A stretch of 64,000 bases of DNA from Porphyridium purpureum (Eukaryota; Rhodophyta; Bangiophyceae; Porphyridiales; Porphyridiaceae). The notes under the pieces are model-generated. The model searched no databases and was not told where the DNA came from. It saw only the letters and a list, made by a program, of their open reading frames with translations. The stretch is from positions 806,001-870,000 of the forward strand of contig VRMN01000005.1 in the NCBI GenBank assembly GCA_008690995.1, written 5' to 3'. This document shows positions 1 through 9,018 of the stretch, piece by piece (the first letter of the stretch is position 1; every line of letters begins with the position of its first letter). The position numbers and the translations under genes were made by a program.

Positions 1-1129
1 CGAGGTTGTTGTCCTGCATCATCTTTCGCATGGCAAACGCCAGCCCAAGCGTGATGGCTAGCGGGAGGCCTTCTGGAATGGCCACCACCACAATGGTCAC
101 CGCGTCAATGAAGAAGCGCAGCACCTCGGTGCCGTCCCAATTGCCCGTGTCTGCACTGTGCACAATCCACCGGATCATCGAGACAAAAAAGGTCAGTGTC
201 GCCATGATGATTCCGATCCAACCAATCTGCATGGCAAGCTTGTCCAGCCGCTCCTGCAGCGGCGTGGCTTCCGGCTCGACAATCAGTTGCGAGAGAATGA
301 TTCCCCACTGTGAACGCTCACCGACCGCAATCACTACCACAAAGCCGACGCCCTCCGACACGATGGTTCCAGAGAGCAAGAACGGGTCCTTCTCATGGTT
401 CTTGTTGATATCGACCACCTCGCCCGTCATGGCCGACTCGTTTGTCTTGAGGTTGGAGCCGTCGACGTACACTGCGTCGGCGGCAAGCTTGTCGCCGGCA
501 GTGATCTTCATAATGTCGCCGACCACCACTTCCTCTGCCGAGACGCGCAGGGTCTCGCCGTTGCGCAGCACTTGCACGTCATAGTTGTCTTTCACGGAGT
601 TTAGCTGGCGGAATTTTTTCTCCTTGGAGTAATCAATGCACGCCTGCACGGTGACCACGACGGCAATCACGGCAACGATAGCAATGCCTTCAATGTAGCC
701 GTACTCCTCGCGCTTTTCCGGCACTGCGAGCCCAATGGTGAGCGAGATGATGGCCGCGACGCACAGGATAAGGACCGTGATGTCATGAAAGGCCTCCCAG
801 ACGAGCACGAAAAAGTTTTTCGGCGGCGGGTACCGAAACTTGTTTGGCCCAAAGGCGCGGCGGTGCACGTCGAGCTCGTCGTCATTTGTGGTCATGCCCT
901 TTGTCTTGGACGACTTGAGCGCCGCGAGCAGGCCGTCGACGCCGCCCATTTCGGCGAGCGCCGGCTTGTCGCGCTCCTCGATCATGTTCACGAGCGCCTC
1001 TGCGGACACGCCGAACGTTGCCGCGGCGGCCGGGTCCAGCGGCGGTGGCTCATTCTGCACGCCCTTCTTCAGCGCGGCGTGCGGCTGGTCATCCTCGTCA
1101 TCCTCCTGCTTGCGTCCAAAGCACCCCAT
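1..1129 (-). CDS. P-type Ca2+-ATPase, plasma-membrane (IIB) type, 3' end of gene outside window
   Basis: The open frame starts at ATG 1129 and is still open at base 1, so only the first 376 residues are here. Seen: an N-terminal cation-transporter region (about residues 60-110), the first membrane pair (about 108-165), the actuator domain with the TGE loop in ESAMTGEVV, the third membrane segment, and the ion-binding motif PEGLPL at 352-357 followed by the RKMMQDNNL signature. These are typical of Ca2+ pumps that move Ca2+ out of the cytosol at plasma membrane or vacuole; the phosphorylated DKTGT loop would come just beyond the window. The first residues MGCFGRK carry Gly2 and Cys3, a plausible site for myristoyl and palmitoyl lipids, which is unusual for this family. 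The family call is firm; the compartment is not determined. Confidence 0.93.
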   Translation of the reverse strand, partial: MGCFGRKQEDDEDDQPHAALKKGVQNEPPPLDPAAAATFGVSAEALVNMIEERDKPALAEMGGVDGLLAALKSSKTKGMTTNDDELDVHRRAFGPNKFRYPPPKNFFVLVWEAFHDITVLILCVAAIISLTIGLAVPEKREEYGYIEGIAIVAVIAVVVTVQACIDYSKEKKFRQLNSVKDNYDVQVLRNGETLRVSAEEVVVGDIMKITAGDKLAADAVYVDGSNLKTNESAMTGEVVDINKNHEKDPFLLSGTIVSEGVGFVVVIAVGERSQWGIILSQLIVEPEATPLQERLDKLAMQIGWIGIIMATLTFFVSMIRWIVHSADTGNWDGTEVLRFFIDAVTIVVVAIPEGLPLAITLGLAFAMRKMMQDNNL

Positions 1130-2973
1130 TCCGTCCTCCTCCCTCCGATGCTATGCACGTGCACTCCCACACCAACCCCCTTCCCACACTTGAACACCCC
1201 CACCACGTTCCCGACTCTTTCGCCCTCCCCAAGCTAGCCCACACACGCGTGCTTCAAATACCCGACATGCATGCGCACGCGGCACAAACCACGCGCCAGC
1301 CGCACTTTACACAGCACGGCTTAATGCAACAACTCGCCGCTGCCGGTACGCGACCAGCTCAGGGAACTCTTGTCGCGTCAGTGCGTGCGTGCGAGTGAAT
1401 GGATGGATGGATGGAAGGGTGGGTCAAACCGTCACGTGCCTGTTCCTACAGCAATTCCCCTCAGCACCACCACCGCCATCCGCCAATCCCCATGTCCACT
1501 ATACCCCCCCACCCGTGCCCCTTCTCCCGCGCCTCTATCGCCCTCATAGACTCTCATAACCCCCAATCACCCCCGGAAAAAAAACCCACTAACGCCCAAA
1601 GCGTTTATTTGCTACACACACCCTCTCCCCGTATTCTTCAGTTTCTACCCTCGTCTATCAAACAGCGACTCTTTGAGTGTTTTGCGTGCTTTTGCTTGAA
1701 GCTTCTCCTCGCACGCAACACACACAAAACGCAGGCCGCCACTTTGTCATCATCATCATCATTATGAAAATCACGAAAATCACGAAAATCACGAAAATCA
1801 GCGGCATGAAGCTGCTGTTGATGATGATTCCTAGTCCTTGCTGCATATAGAATTTTGCCCTGCTTCCCGCGCTCATCATCATCATTCTCGTTATTTTCGT
1901 TATTTTCGTTGCCGTTTCCGTGCACGCGCCAGATCTGCATTACACCGCCACAGTACCCCACTGTACATAACGTGACTGCCGCCACAACCAGATATGAAGA
2001 CAAGTGAGTGAAGGCGGATGTGGGGGAGGGGAACCGAATCTGTGCGTGAGGGGTTGGCGACCGCTGTACGTCGTCGCTGTACTCGCGCCGTGTGGGTGGT
2101 GGTGTTGGACGCCGCAGCGAGCGCGCGGCGGTGTACATGGGTGTACAGCGGCGTGCATGCGTGGCGCGACAAATTCACGCGCGCCAAAGCGCTAACGGCG
2201 CGGCTTACATTTTGAATCGTGGCAAGATTCGAGCCGCAGCTGGGTGGGGGGGCGGGGGGTGGTGGTGATTCGGTGGATTTGGTGCGGCAGGAGAGGGGGG
2301 ACGCGTGGCGTCATGGTTGGCGCATCTGGAGGCACACACGTGCGTGCTGCTGCAGGATCACCGGATTCGTTTTTCGTTCTGGGTTCTTGCTTCTCTTGGC
2401 TTTTGGGTTTTGGTAGATGTTGGGTATTCGGCTGCGTTGGGCGTGAGCAGAGCGAGTCGATGGTGGCAGATGCGGCAGAAATGATGAACCCCATAATGAA
2501 ACGTTAGGCGCGCATGTGGTTGCACTGCTGGTAGGGCGGTGACACCTCCTCCATCGTTCACGGGCTAGTACTGCCACCTTCGCATACAGACGCGCGCCTT
2601 TCTCGTTCTGCGTCCTTCCTGACTGATGTTGCACCGGTGGTTGTCACATGGTCGCAGCAGTACCGCGTCTCAAACCACGCGTTCGTGCGGGAGCAAGCCT
2701 TGACATAGATGCGTTCGCATGGAGGAAATAGAACGGGTTGAGGGGGAGGCTGATGATGCTGCGCTGAAAGAGGGGTGGATGGGCTGCGAAGCGGAACAGG
2801 CCTGGATGGGCGTCGGTGGGCTAATCGCGTTCGTGAGAGTGGGTGTGCCAGTGGCGTGTGTGTCAGGGCAGCTGGAAAGGAACTGGGCTGAGAGAGACTC
2901 TGGCTGACCGCGCCAGAAACAGACGAGGCGCGCTTGCGACGAGGGCGGCGACCACAGGTGGAGCGCCCGGTGT
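1130..2973. other. Intergenic, divergent promoter region, low complexity
   Basis: No convincing gene. The stretch lies between two divergently read genes. Its left part is C/T-rich on the plus strand, that is G/A-rich in the sense of the Ca2+-ATPase. It holds a run of 9-base repeats (1766-1800 and 1890-1907). The right part before 2974 is G/T-rich. Open frames here lack recognisable domains and change composition abruptly. Confidence 0.6.
1766..1907. repeat. Two 9-bp tandem repeat blocks in opposite orientation
   Basis: Four copies of gaaaatcac run from 1766 to 1800. About 90 bases on, two copies of gttattttc (1890-1907) are nearly their complement. Both blocks are preceded by a (CAT/ATC)n run. 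Together they could pair as an imperfect hairpin. Confidence 0.75.
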
Positions 2974-4767
2974 ATGGATGCCGCTCGACATGCAGGCATG
3001 GGCTCGTCTTCCTTCTTCTCCAACTCGACGCCGTGGCCGCGCCGCGCGCCGTACCCAGTGCCTCAGAACGTGCTGTCGCTGATGTCGGAGAACGCAGAGC
3101 ACGAGCTGATCCAGCTGGACGCCGCGCGCGTGTGGGATGCGGCCACACCCTCGGCCGGCTGGGACGCGCCGCACCACAAGGCCCTGTCCCAGGCCCTGTC
3201 AAACACCTCGCGCGGCAGCTCTTCGGCGCCGTCGTATGATGGCGAGCTGCGCAAGGAGTCTGACGCATCGCTCTGGGATTTGCCGGCGGTCGCGCCGCAG
3301 CCGCCAATTGTCGAAGCGCGCGCAGGCGCCGAGCAGCGCGTGACTGCTGCAGGGCGCAACGAGCAAGAAAACCTGCTTTCCGCGCCGCCGGCACGAGCTG
3401 CGAAGGCATCGTCACATGCGCGCTCGGATCACCAGCACGACGCGCTCGACACAGATTCAGAGCACGACGACGCAGACGCGCACGCTGGAGGCGTTCCAGA
3501 GTGCCAGCAGTTCCTACGTTCGGGCAAGTGCCAGTATGGACTGGCGTGCAAGTATGTGCACGTGCAGAAACCGAGATCCACGGATAAGGCCGCAAAAGGA
3601 ATGGATAGGAGAAAAGCGCGTTCCCATCGGGAGAGAGAAAGTTCCCATGACCCGTCGAGAAGCCGGTCTGGCGACCGAGGCCCCTTTTGTGATGGAAGCC
3701 CAAGAAGTAGTGGTAATGCCAGCGGCGGCGGTTCTGTTTACCCGCTCCGCGAGAATGCTGCCGACTGCCAGTACTACTTGAAAACCGGCAAGTGCAACTA
3801 CGGCTCTCGGTGCAAGTTCAATCACCCCACGCGAACAGAGAAGCTTGTGACTTCGCTGATTCGCCGAGATTGTTTTGACTTTGTGCAGTCCGGCATATGC
3901 CCATACGGCAAGTCTTGCAAGTATAACCACCCGCTTGCTGCGGACCTTGACCGCCTAGGTGCGCAGGCTTCAGTCGGCGAGGAGGGCGATGGGGCTGTCT
4001 CGAAGCCGTGCGCCGTCCCACAAGGACAAAAGAAGGCGCCTCGTGCGTTTGCTAGCGAAGGCATGAGCTCGCGCTCGTCAGGCTCGGTACCGAGCTCCAT
4101 ACCGGACTCGCCGCTCGTGCCGATGGCGAGGTCAGGAGCGCCGTGCGCCCCTAGATTGGGCGGGAGCTTGGCACATTGGGGAAATTCTTCTGTACATTCC
4201 AGCGAGATCTCGCCCGTGATGCGGCCTGTCATGGAAAGCGAGGCCGTTGATCAGCTTGAACTCGAGTCGCACCAATACCAGATCCAGCAGCGAAGTCTAA
4301 GTCGCTCTGGGCGTTTTTCGACAGAGATTGATCACGCGTTGCATCAGGACCTGGATCGGCAAGATCCGATAGGAGTGCCTCGTCTGGCGATGACAGGTGA
4401 ACTGTACGGAAGGGAGTCAACCTACAAAGAAGGTGCCGCCGGATTCGGAGAGCCATTGGGGATGTGGGCGAACACTGCGGCGTCCTCGCTCGACCTGCAT
4501 TACGCCCCCGCTTCGCGGAGGTCGACGTCATTGACCGAGTCGAGCGCGTTTGTGATGGGTCTCGCTAGCATGCAGATTAGGACTGGTGCCGACGGCAACT
4601 TTGCAGAGAACCAAGGGACTGAAAGTTCTCGAGGCAGAGGCGCCGATGCGCTACGAGCCGGTGCACCTTTCGCGAATGCGGTGCAATACCGCCTGTTCAA
4701 CGGGCGCGATCAGGACCGCGTGGTTGCGTCCGGGACGCCGTCCTTGTTTTCGTTTTGGACAGGCTAG
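2974..4767 (+). CDS. CCCH-type zinc finger protein with three fingers
   Basis: 597 residues. Three fingers of the pattern C-x8-C-x5-C-x3-H lie at residues 177-196, 265-284 and 300-319. The spacing and the flanking phrases (CQYYLKTGKC, CKYNHP) match plant and algal C3H proteins that bind RNA and act in mRNA turnover or processing. The rest is low-complexity, Ser/Arg/acidic sequence without a second domain; a basic RS-like stretch (about 205-235) separates fingers 1 and 2. The first ATG (2974) is used; an ATG at 2998 in the same frame is an alternative. No transmembrane segment or leader is seen. The RNA target is unknown. Confidence 0.9.
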   Translation: MDAARHAGMGSSSFFSNSTPWPRRAPYPVPQNVLSLMSENAEHELIQLDAARVWDAATPSAGWDAPHHKALSQALSNTSRGSSSAPSYDGELRKESDASLWDLPAVAPQPPIVEARAGAEQRVTAAGRNEQENLLSAPPARAAKASSHARSDHQHDALDTDSEHDDADAHAGGVPECQQFLRSGKCQYGLACKYVHVQKPRSTDKAAKGMDRRKARSHRERESSHDPSRSRSGDRGPFCDGSPRSSGNASGGGSVYPLRENAADCQYYLKTGKCNYGSRCKFNHPTRTEKLVTSLIRRDCFDFVQSGICPYGKSCKYNHPLAADLDRLGAQASVGEEGDGAVSKPCAVPQGQKKAPRAFASEGMSSRSSGSVPSSIPDSPLVPMARSGAPCAPRLGGSLAHWGNSSVHSSEISPVMRPVMESEAVDQLELESHQYQIQQRSLSRSGRFSTEIDHALHQDLDRQDPIGVPRLAMTGELYGRESTYKEGAAGFGEPLGMWANTAASSLDLHYAPASRRSTSLTESSAFVMGLASMQIRTGADGNFAENQGTESSRGRGADALRAGAPFANAVQYRLFNGRDQDRVVASGTPSLFSFWTG

Positions 4768-5271
4768 ACGGCAGCTGTGCTGATCCATTTTTGCGTTGGT
4801 CAGCCATTGGCTTTTTCTCTTTCACTAGTGTAGTTTGCACATATATGTGTGTGAGTGTGTGTAAGTGTGTGTGTGAGTGAGTGTGTGAGTTTGTGTTCCC
4901 ATGTATGTTTGTGATTCATAAACCAGCCGTGAACTTCAACCGCCTCAGCCCCTTGCAATCAAGCAGCGGTAAAATAAAAATCGCTTTGGAAGAAAACTCG
5001 CATAGTGTACAGTACTGGGTGTTCAGTTTGGCGGTGCAGCGCATGCGCGCGTCAGCCAGCACAGCGCGCGGCTCGCTGCTGCTGGCTTGGAGTGGGGATA
5101 CACGGCGTTGACGTCGACGCCAGCGCCAGTGCGGTGGACACAGTGTGTGCGACACTTGATCTACAGCGACACCCGCGCTGGTCGACCACGCGGAATCGTC
5201 AAGTGTGGGCTGCGTCGTTGCGTCGCTGCTCGGATACCGCCGTTGCGGCTCCGCGCGGTTGCGGTTGCGTC
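4768..5271. other. Intergenic with TG-type repeat and one GTACAGT element
   Basis: The 3' flank of the CCCH gene contains a degenerate (TG)n/(GTGA)n tract at about 4842-4895. Nearer the NPL4 start is the element tgtacagt (5006-5013). The NPL4 frame is open back to 5005 without an earlier ATG in good context, so this part is taken as leader. Confidence 0.5.
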
Positions 5272-6852
5272 ATGCTTGTGCGCGTGCGCATGCCGGACGG
5301 CACCACGCTGCGCCTACCGGTAGAGCCGAATGATAGTGTGGAGCAGGTGGTCGCCAAGCTGCGCGACACCAAGAAACTCGATGAAGACGCCGGAATCAAG
5401 CTGTTTTCTGACGCGCGCTTTCTCAGTGAGCTGCTGCCTCTGTCGGCGACACTCAAGGAGCACGCCGTCGCGCACGGCGACTTCCTGTACGTGCAGGGTG
5501 CTATGATTGATGCGAAGGTGCCAGCGGATAATTCTGGAGCAAGTGCGAGCACAGAGCGCGCCGCTTCTGCGGCGAGGTCGGCGTCACAGGGAGAACCATC
5601 CCCGGCGGGCCCAAGTGAGAATCGCGATCACGCGGCGAATGGACGCGCTCACGAATTCAACTCGCCGGAACTGGAGACAGCAGCTGAGAAGCGCTCCACC
5701 CTGTCGTCGCATTGTCGGCATGGACCCCGGGGCATGTGTGAGCAGTGTGGCGGAGAACCAGCGGAAACGCGCTCGCTGGGTCGATGCAAGCACAGCCCCC
5801 GCGGTATGTGCGAGCATTGTATGCCCAAAGAGGATCCACGCGAGCGGTACAAGCGCGAGTTAGAAAAATGGAAAGGACGCAATTATGCCGGAACCTCTAT
5901 TGCAGTCATGGAGGCGCTAGAAGCGCTGCAGTTCAAGATCAAGCCCCAGGATTCTGCAAATGTGCTTGCCGTGTCTGTGGATCAAAGTTCGGCCAACTCA
6001 TTTCAGGCATACCTTGCACACGTCGGCTTTTCGCAGCAGCGTTTTGGGTTCATGTATGGAACTAAGACAGACGACAGTGTCGTTATGATAGAGGCAATTT
6101 ACGAGCCCCCACAGTGTGGAGACCACGAGGCGTACGCCCCCATCGCAGGCACTTTTGATGAGCAACAAAGTTCCGCAGCCGCCGTTTTAGATGAGCGCGC
6201 ACAGAGAATCGCAGAATATTTGTCCATGGCTCGTATGGGCGTGATCTTCTCGGCCAAGCCGCGAAAGTGCATTCTGTCAGGTGCGGATGTATTGTTCTGC
6301 GCCAAGTGCATCGTGGAGGAGGAGGAGCGCTTTGGTGCGGAGCACGCCAAGTCGTTTGTGATCATTAATGTGGCGCTCGCAGCGGATGGGTCTGTGATGT
6401 TTGAGGCGTACCAGCTCAGCGATCAATGCGTAGAAATGTACAAGGCTGGTGTTTTCCTCGAGGAGCAAAAGCCCAACTCGGGCCGGGTGAAGACACGCGA
6501 CGCGGTCATTGTGGAAGGCAAAGAGACCAACTCGGTCCACAGCGAGTTTTTCCTAATCAGCATCCCGATCCGCGGGCATGACTCATGGCTCCGGTGTAGC
6601 TTTCCGGTGGAGAATCGAGACCTCAAGCCTCAGGGCCAGGACGATGTGGTGCGCAGCGTGACCAAGCACAAAGACGTGCCATTCCACGAGCAGCTCGCGG
6701 ACTACCACCAGCTGCTGTACCTGTGCAACGTGTTCGACCTGCACACGGACATGCCGACCATCTGCGACATTGCGCTGAAGAAGCGGGAGCCGAGCGACAC
6801 GGAGCACGGATACAAGCTCATGTTCGACGCTCTGGCCAGTGGCACGCACTAA
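5272..6852 (+). CDS. NPL4: NPL4, ubiquitin-binding cofactor of p97/Cdc48
   Basis: 526 residues from ATG 5272, where the N-terminal ubiquitin-like (UBX-like) fold [10 protein letters not shown] begins. NPL4 works with UFD1 to bring ubiquitylated substrates to the p97/Cdc48 unfoldase in ER-associated and nuclear degradation. Seen: the ubiquitin-like domain (1-80), a low-complexity linker, two copies of a C-x-H-x5-C-x2-C zinc motif (C148-H150-C156-C159 and C172-H174-C180-C183), then the NPL4 MPN-like core from about 190 ([23 protein letters not shown]). Its length is close to the fungal and animal proteins. The stop lies 266 bases before the next gene. The 5' leader carries one copy of the GTACAGT element. 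A p97-binding SVIP-like gene lies 10 kb away. Confidence 0.93.
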   Translation: MLVRVRMPDGTTLRLPVEPNDSVEQVVAKLRDTKKLDEDAGIKLFSDARFLSELLPLSATLKEHAVAHGDFLYVQGAMIDAKVPADNSGASASTERAASAARSASQGEPSPAGPSENRDHAANGRAHEFNSPELETAAEKRSTLSSHCRHGPRGMCEQCGGEPAETRSLGRCKHSPRGMCEHCMPKEDPRERYKRELEKWKGRNYAGTSIAVMEALEALQFKIKPQDSANVLAVSVDQSSANSFQAYLAHVGFSQQRFGFMYGTKTDDSVVMIEAIYEPPQCGDHEAYAPIAGTFDEQQSSAAAVLDERAQRIAEYLSMARMGVIFSAKPRKCILSGADVLFCAKCIVEEEERFGAEHAKSFVIINVALAADGSVMFEAYQLSDQCVEMYKAGVFLEEQKPNSGRVKTRDAVIVEGKETNSVHSEFFLISIPIRGHDSWLRCSFPVENRDLKPQGQDDVVRSVTKHKDVPFHEQLADYHQLLYLCNVFDLHTDMPTICDIALKKREPSDTEHGYKLMFDALASGTH

Positions 6853-6894
6853 CGTCACGACGCACACACACCAGATATGCCACAGAACACCCAG

Positions 6895-6955
6895 GGTACA
6901 GTAAACACCTTGCCGAAAGCCGAGCTGTACACTACGAGCAAGCGGTAACTGTACC
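6895..6955. promoter_or_regulatory. Inverted pair of GTACAGT/ACTGTACC elements before PDH E1 beta
   Basis: ggtacagt at 6895-6902 and actgtacc at 6948-6955 are exact reverse complements, 53 bases apart, in the short gap between NPL4 and the PDH gene, 164-224 bases before its ATG. A half copy (ctgtac) lies between them near 6925. Read as a candidate promoter element because the same octamer recurs upstream of other genes here. Confidence 0.5.
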
Positions 6956-7118
6956 TTCCAACGGGGATGGGCGAGTCGGGTGGACGTTGTTGTGCCAGGA
7001 CGCCGATGAGGACGCGAGCTTCCCCCGATCGACTGGAGCGGTCGAGGCAGCGCTACAGAGTTGCTGGGCACCGATCGGGCGCGCGCCGCGGGCAGAAAAC
7101 TACGTTTCCTTGTTGGAT

Positions 7119-8294
7119 ATGGCCGGGACGGGTGGCGTGATGCGGCTATCTGCGCGCCGACGCGCGCTTGCGCAAGGATGGACCGCGCATGCCGGCTCTG
7201 GCGCCATGCTCGGCGCGGCAGTGCGGCGCGAGTTGTACGGAGCGCGCGGCGTGCACGCTTCGGCTGCGGCACGCGCGCCGACAACAATGGCCGTGCGTGA
7301 CGCGCTCAACTCGGCCATGGAGGAGGAAATGGCCCGGGATTCCACGGTGGTGTTGCTCGGTGAGGAGGTGGGTGAGTACCAGGGCGCGTATAAGGTGACG
7401 CGAGGCCTGTTGCAGCGGTTCGGATCCAAGCGTGTGATCGACACCCCCATCACCGAAGCCGGCATTGCGGGCGTCGCGACTGGTGCGGCTTTTGCTGGCG
7501 TGCGGCCCATCTGCGAGTTTATGACGTTCAATTTTGCCATGCAGGCCATGGATCAGATTGTCAACTCCGCTGCCAAGCACCACTACATGTCTGCTGGAAA
7601 CGTCAAGTGCCCAATCGTGTTCCGCGGGCCCAACGGATCGGCGGCCGGTGTGGCTGCACAGCATTCGCAATGTTTTGCGGCGTTCTACGGCTCCGTCCCT
7701 GGCCTAAAGGTCGTGTCAGTGTACGATTCAGAGGATGCACGCGGGCTTCTCAAGCATGCGATCCGAGACCCAAACCCGGTGCTCGTGCTGGAGCACGAAA
7801 TTATGTACGGCGAAAAGTTTGAGCTTTCGGACGAAGCGATGCGAGAAGACTTTTTGATTCCGTTCGGCAAGTGCAAGATTATGCGCGAAGGCACGGACGT
7901 AACAATTGTTGCGCTTGCCGCGGCCGTGGGCAAGGCAATCAAGGCCGCAGATGCTCTTAAGAAGGATGGCATTTCGGCGGAGGTGATCAACTTGCGTTCC
8001 ATCCGACCGCTGGATCGCGCGGGCATCATTGCATCCGTTCAGAAGACGCATCGCCTCGTCACTGTGGAAGAAGGATGGCCGCAGAGTGGCGTTGGTGCTG
8101 AAGTGATCGCATCCATCGCCGAGTCGGACGCGTTCTGGTCGCTCGACGCGCCCATCGAGCGTGTGGCAACTTGCGACATGCCCACGCCATACGCCAAGCC
8201 TCTGGAGGACGCCTGGACTCCACAAATTCATGACATCGTGCAGGCCGTCCACGCTTGTCTCGGCAAGGTTAACCAAGCCAGAATCTTACCATGA
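7119..8294 (+). CDS. PDHB: Pyruvate dehydrogenase E1 component, beta subunit, mitochondrial
   Basis: 391 residues from ATG 7119 (an in-frame ATG at 7140 is an alternative). With the alpha subunit it forms the thiamine-diphosphate enzyme that decarboxylates pyruvate to feed acetyl-CoA to the citric acid cycle. The first 55 residues are rich in Arg and Ala with no acidic residues, as in a mitochondrial presequence; the conserved domain starts at [10 protein letters not shown]. Seen: [15 protein letters not shown], the ITEAGIAG block, and the C-terminal transketolase domain ending in [11 protein letters not shown], which is closer to mitochondrial than to plastid E1 beta. Red algae keep the plastid form in plastid DNA, which fits. 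The open frame extends upstream into NPL4 but without a usable start. Confidence 0.94.
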   Translation: MAGTGGVMRLSARRRALAQGWTAHAGSGAMLGAAVRRELYGARGVHASAAARAPTTMAVRDALNSAMEEEMARDSTVVLLGEEVGEYQGAYKVTRGLLQRFGSKRVIDTPITEAGIAGVATGAAFAGVRPICEFMTFNFAMQAMDQIVNSAAKHHYMSAGNVKCPIVFRGPNGSAAGVAAQHSQCFAAFYGSVPGLKVVSVYDSEDARGLLKHAIRDPNPVLVLEHEIMYGEKFELSDEAMREDFLIPFGKCKIMREGTDVTIVALAAAVGKAIKAADALKKDGISAEVINLRSIRPLDRAGIIASVQKTHRLVTVEEGWPQSGVGAEVIASIAESDAFWSLDAPIERVATCDMPTPYAKPLEDAWTPQIHDIVQAVHACLGKVNQARILP

Positions 8295-8520
8295 TGACAA
8301 GGAGGTGTGGCACTGCGAATCTCGCGAGCGAAACATAGACGACGCGCTGGGGGCCTGTGAGCTGTGACTTATAAACGGTATGCGCTATTCCTGTAAATCC
8401 TATTGCTCTCCTTTTGGCAGACGCAGCCGCGCCAGGTCATAACGCACATGTGCAGCTCTCGTTCCTTGCGGCCGAGAGCGTCAAGGATAGACACGACCGG
8501 GGCACTTGGCGTTGCAAACG

Positions 8521-8961
8521 ATGGGCTTTATCCTCACCGAGGCGGGCCGCATGCTGCGACTAACATCGGTGGTATTTGTGGTGCTCGAGTACGTGGGTTC
8601 CCTGACCGTTTGCGTAGGCGCCTCGATGGCACCCACGATCGCCGAGACTGGCGGCGACTATGTATTACTGGACAAGATGAGCCATCGCTTGCATGGCGTG
8701 CGAAAGGGTGACGTGATTGTAGCGCGCTGCCCTTACGACCCGCGGCTAGATATTTGTAAGCGCGTGGTGGCGGTCGAAGGCGAGACCGTGCAGCGTGGCC
8801 GCAAGCAGGTCTATATACCAAAGGGACACATCTGGGTAGAAGGCGACAATAAGAGCAACTCGAACGACTCGCGCCACTATGGTGCCGTTCCACTTGGGCT
8901 TGTATTTGGTCACGTCAGGTATCGCGTGTGGCCGCTGGATCGACGCGGTATGATCGAGTAG
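8521..8961 (+). CDS. IMP1: Mitochondrial inner membrane peptidase, IMP1-like (signal peptidase S26)
   Basis: 146 residues from ATG 8521; the upstream in-frame codon is TTG. Type I signal peptidase fold: one N-terminal membrane segment (about 14-35), catalytic Ser35 in CVGASMAPT, catalytic Lys80 in CKRVVAVEGE, and the C-terminal box NDSRHYGAVP...GHVRYRVWPL. Spacing and motifs match IMP1/IMMP1L, which cuts the sorting signals of inner-membrane proteins facing the intermembrane space. Plastid and thylakoid signal peptidases are longer and have other boxes. The gene ends 57 bases from the convergent phosphatase gene. Confidence 0.9.
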   Translation: MGFILTEAGRMLRLTSVVFVVLEYVGSLTVCVGASMAPTIAETGGDYVLLDKMSHRLHGVRKGDVIVARCPYDPRLDICKRVVAVEGETVQRGRKQVYIPKGHIWVEGDNKSNSNDSRHYGAVPLGLVFGHVRYRVWPLDRRGMIE

Positions 8962-9018
8962 ATGGGGCATTTCGCAGACTACACATCCATATTTTTTTCT
9001 TGAGTTTTTCTTATTTCT

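Noticed and set aside
2558-3703. 381-codon minus-strand frame over the CCCH gene start
   Set aside because: Antisense to the zinc finger gene; Arg/Ala/Pro shadow.
4842-4895. TG-rich, CA-rich and GA-rich runs (also 33379, 53575, 59120) as CRISPR-like or telomeric arrays
   Set aside because: Simple microsatellites without spacers or a telomere unit.
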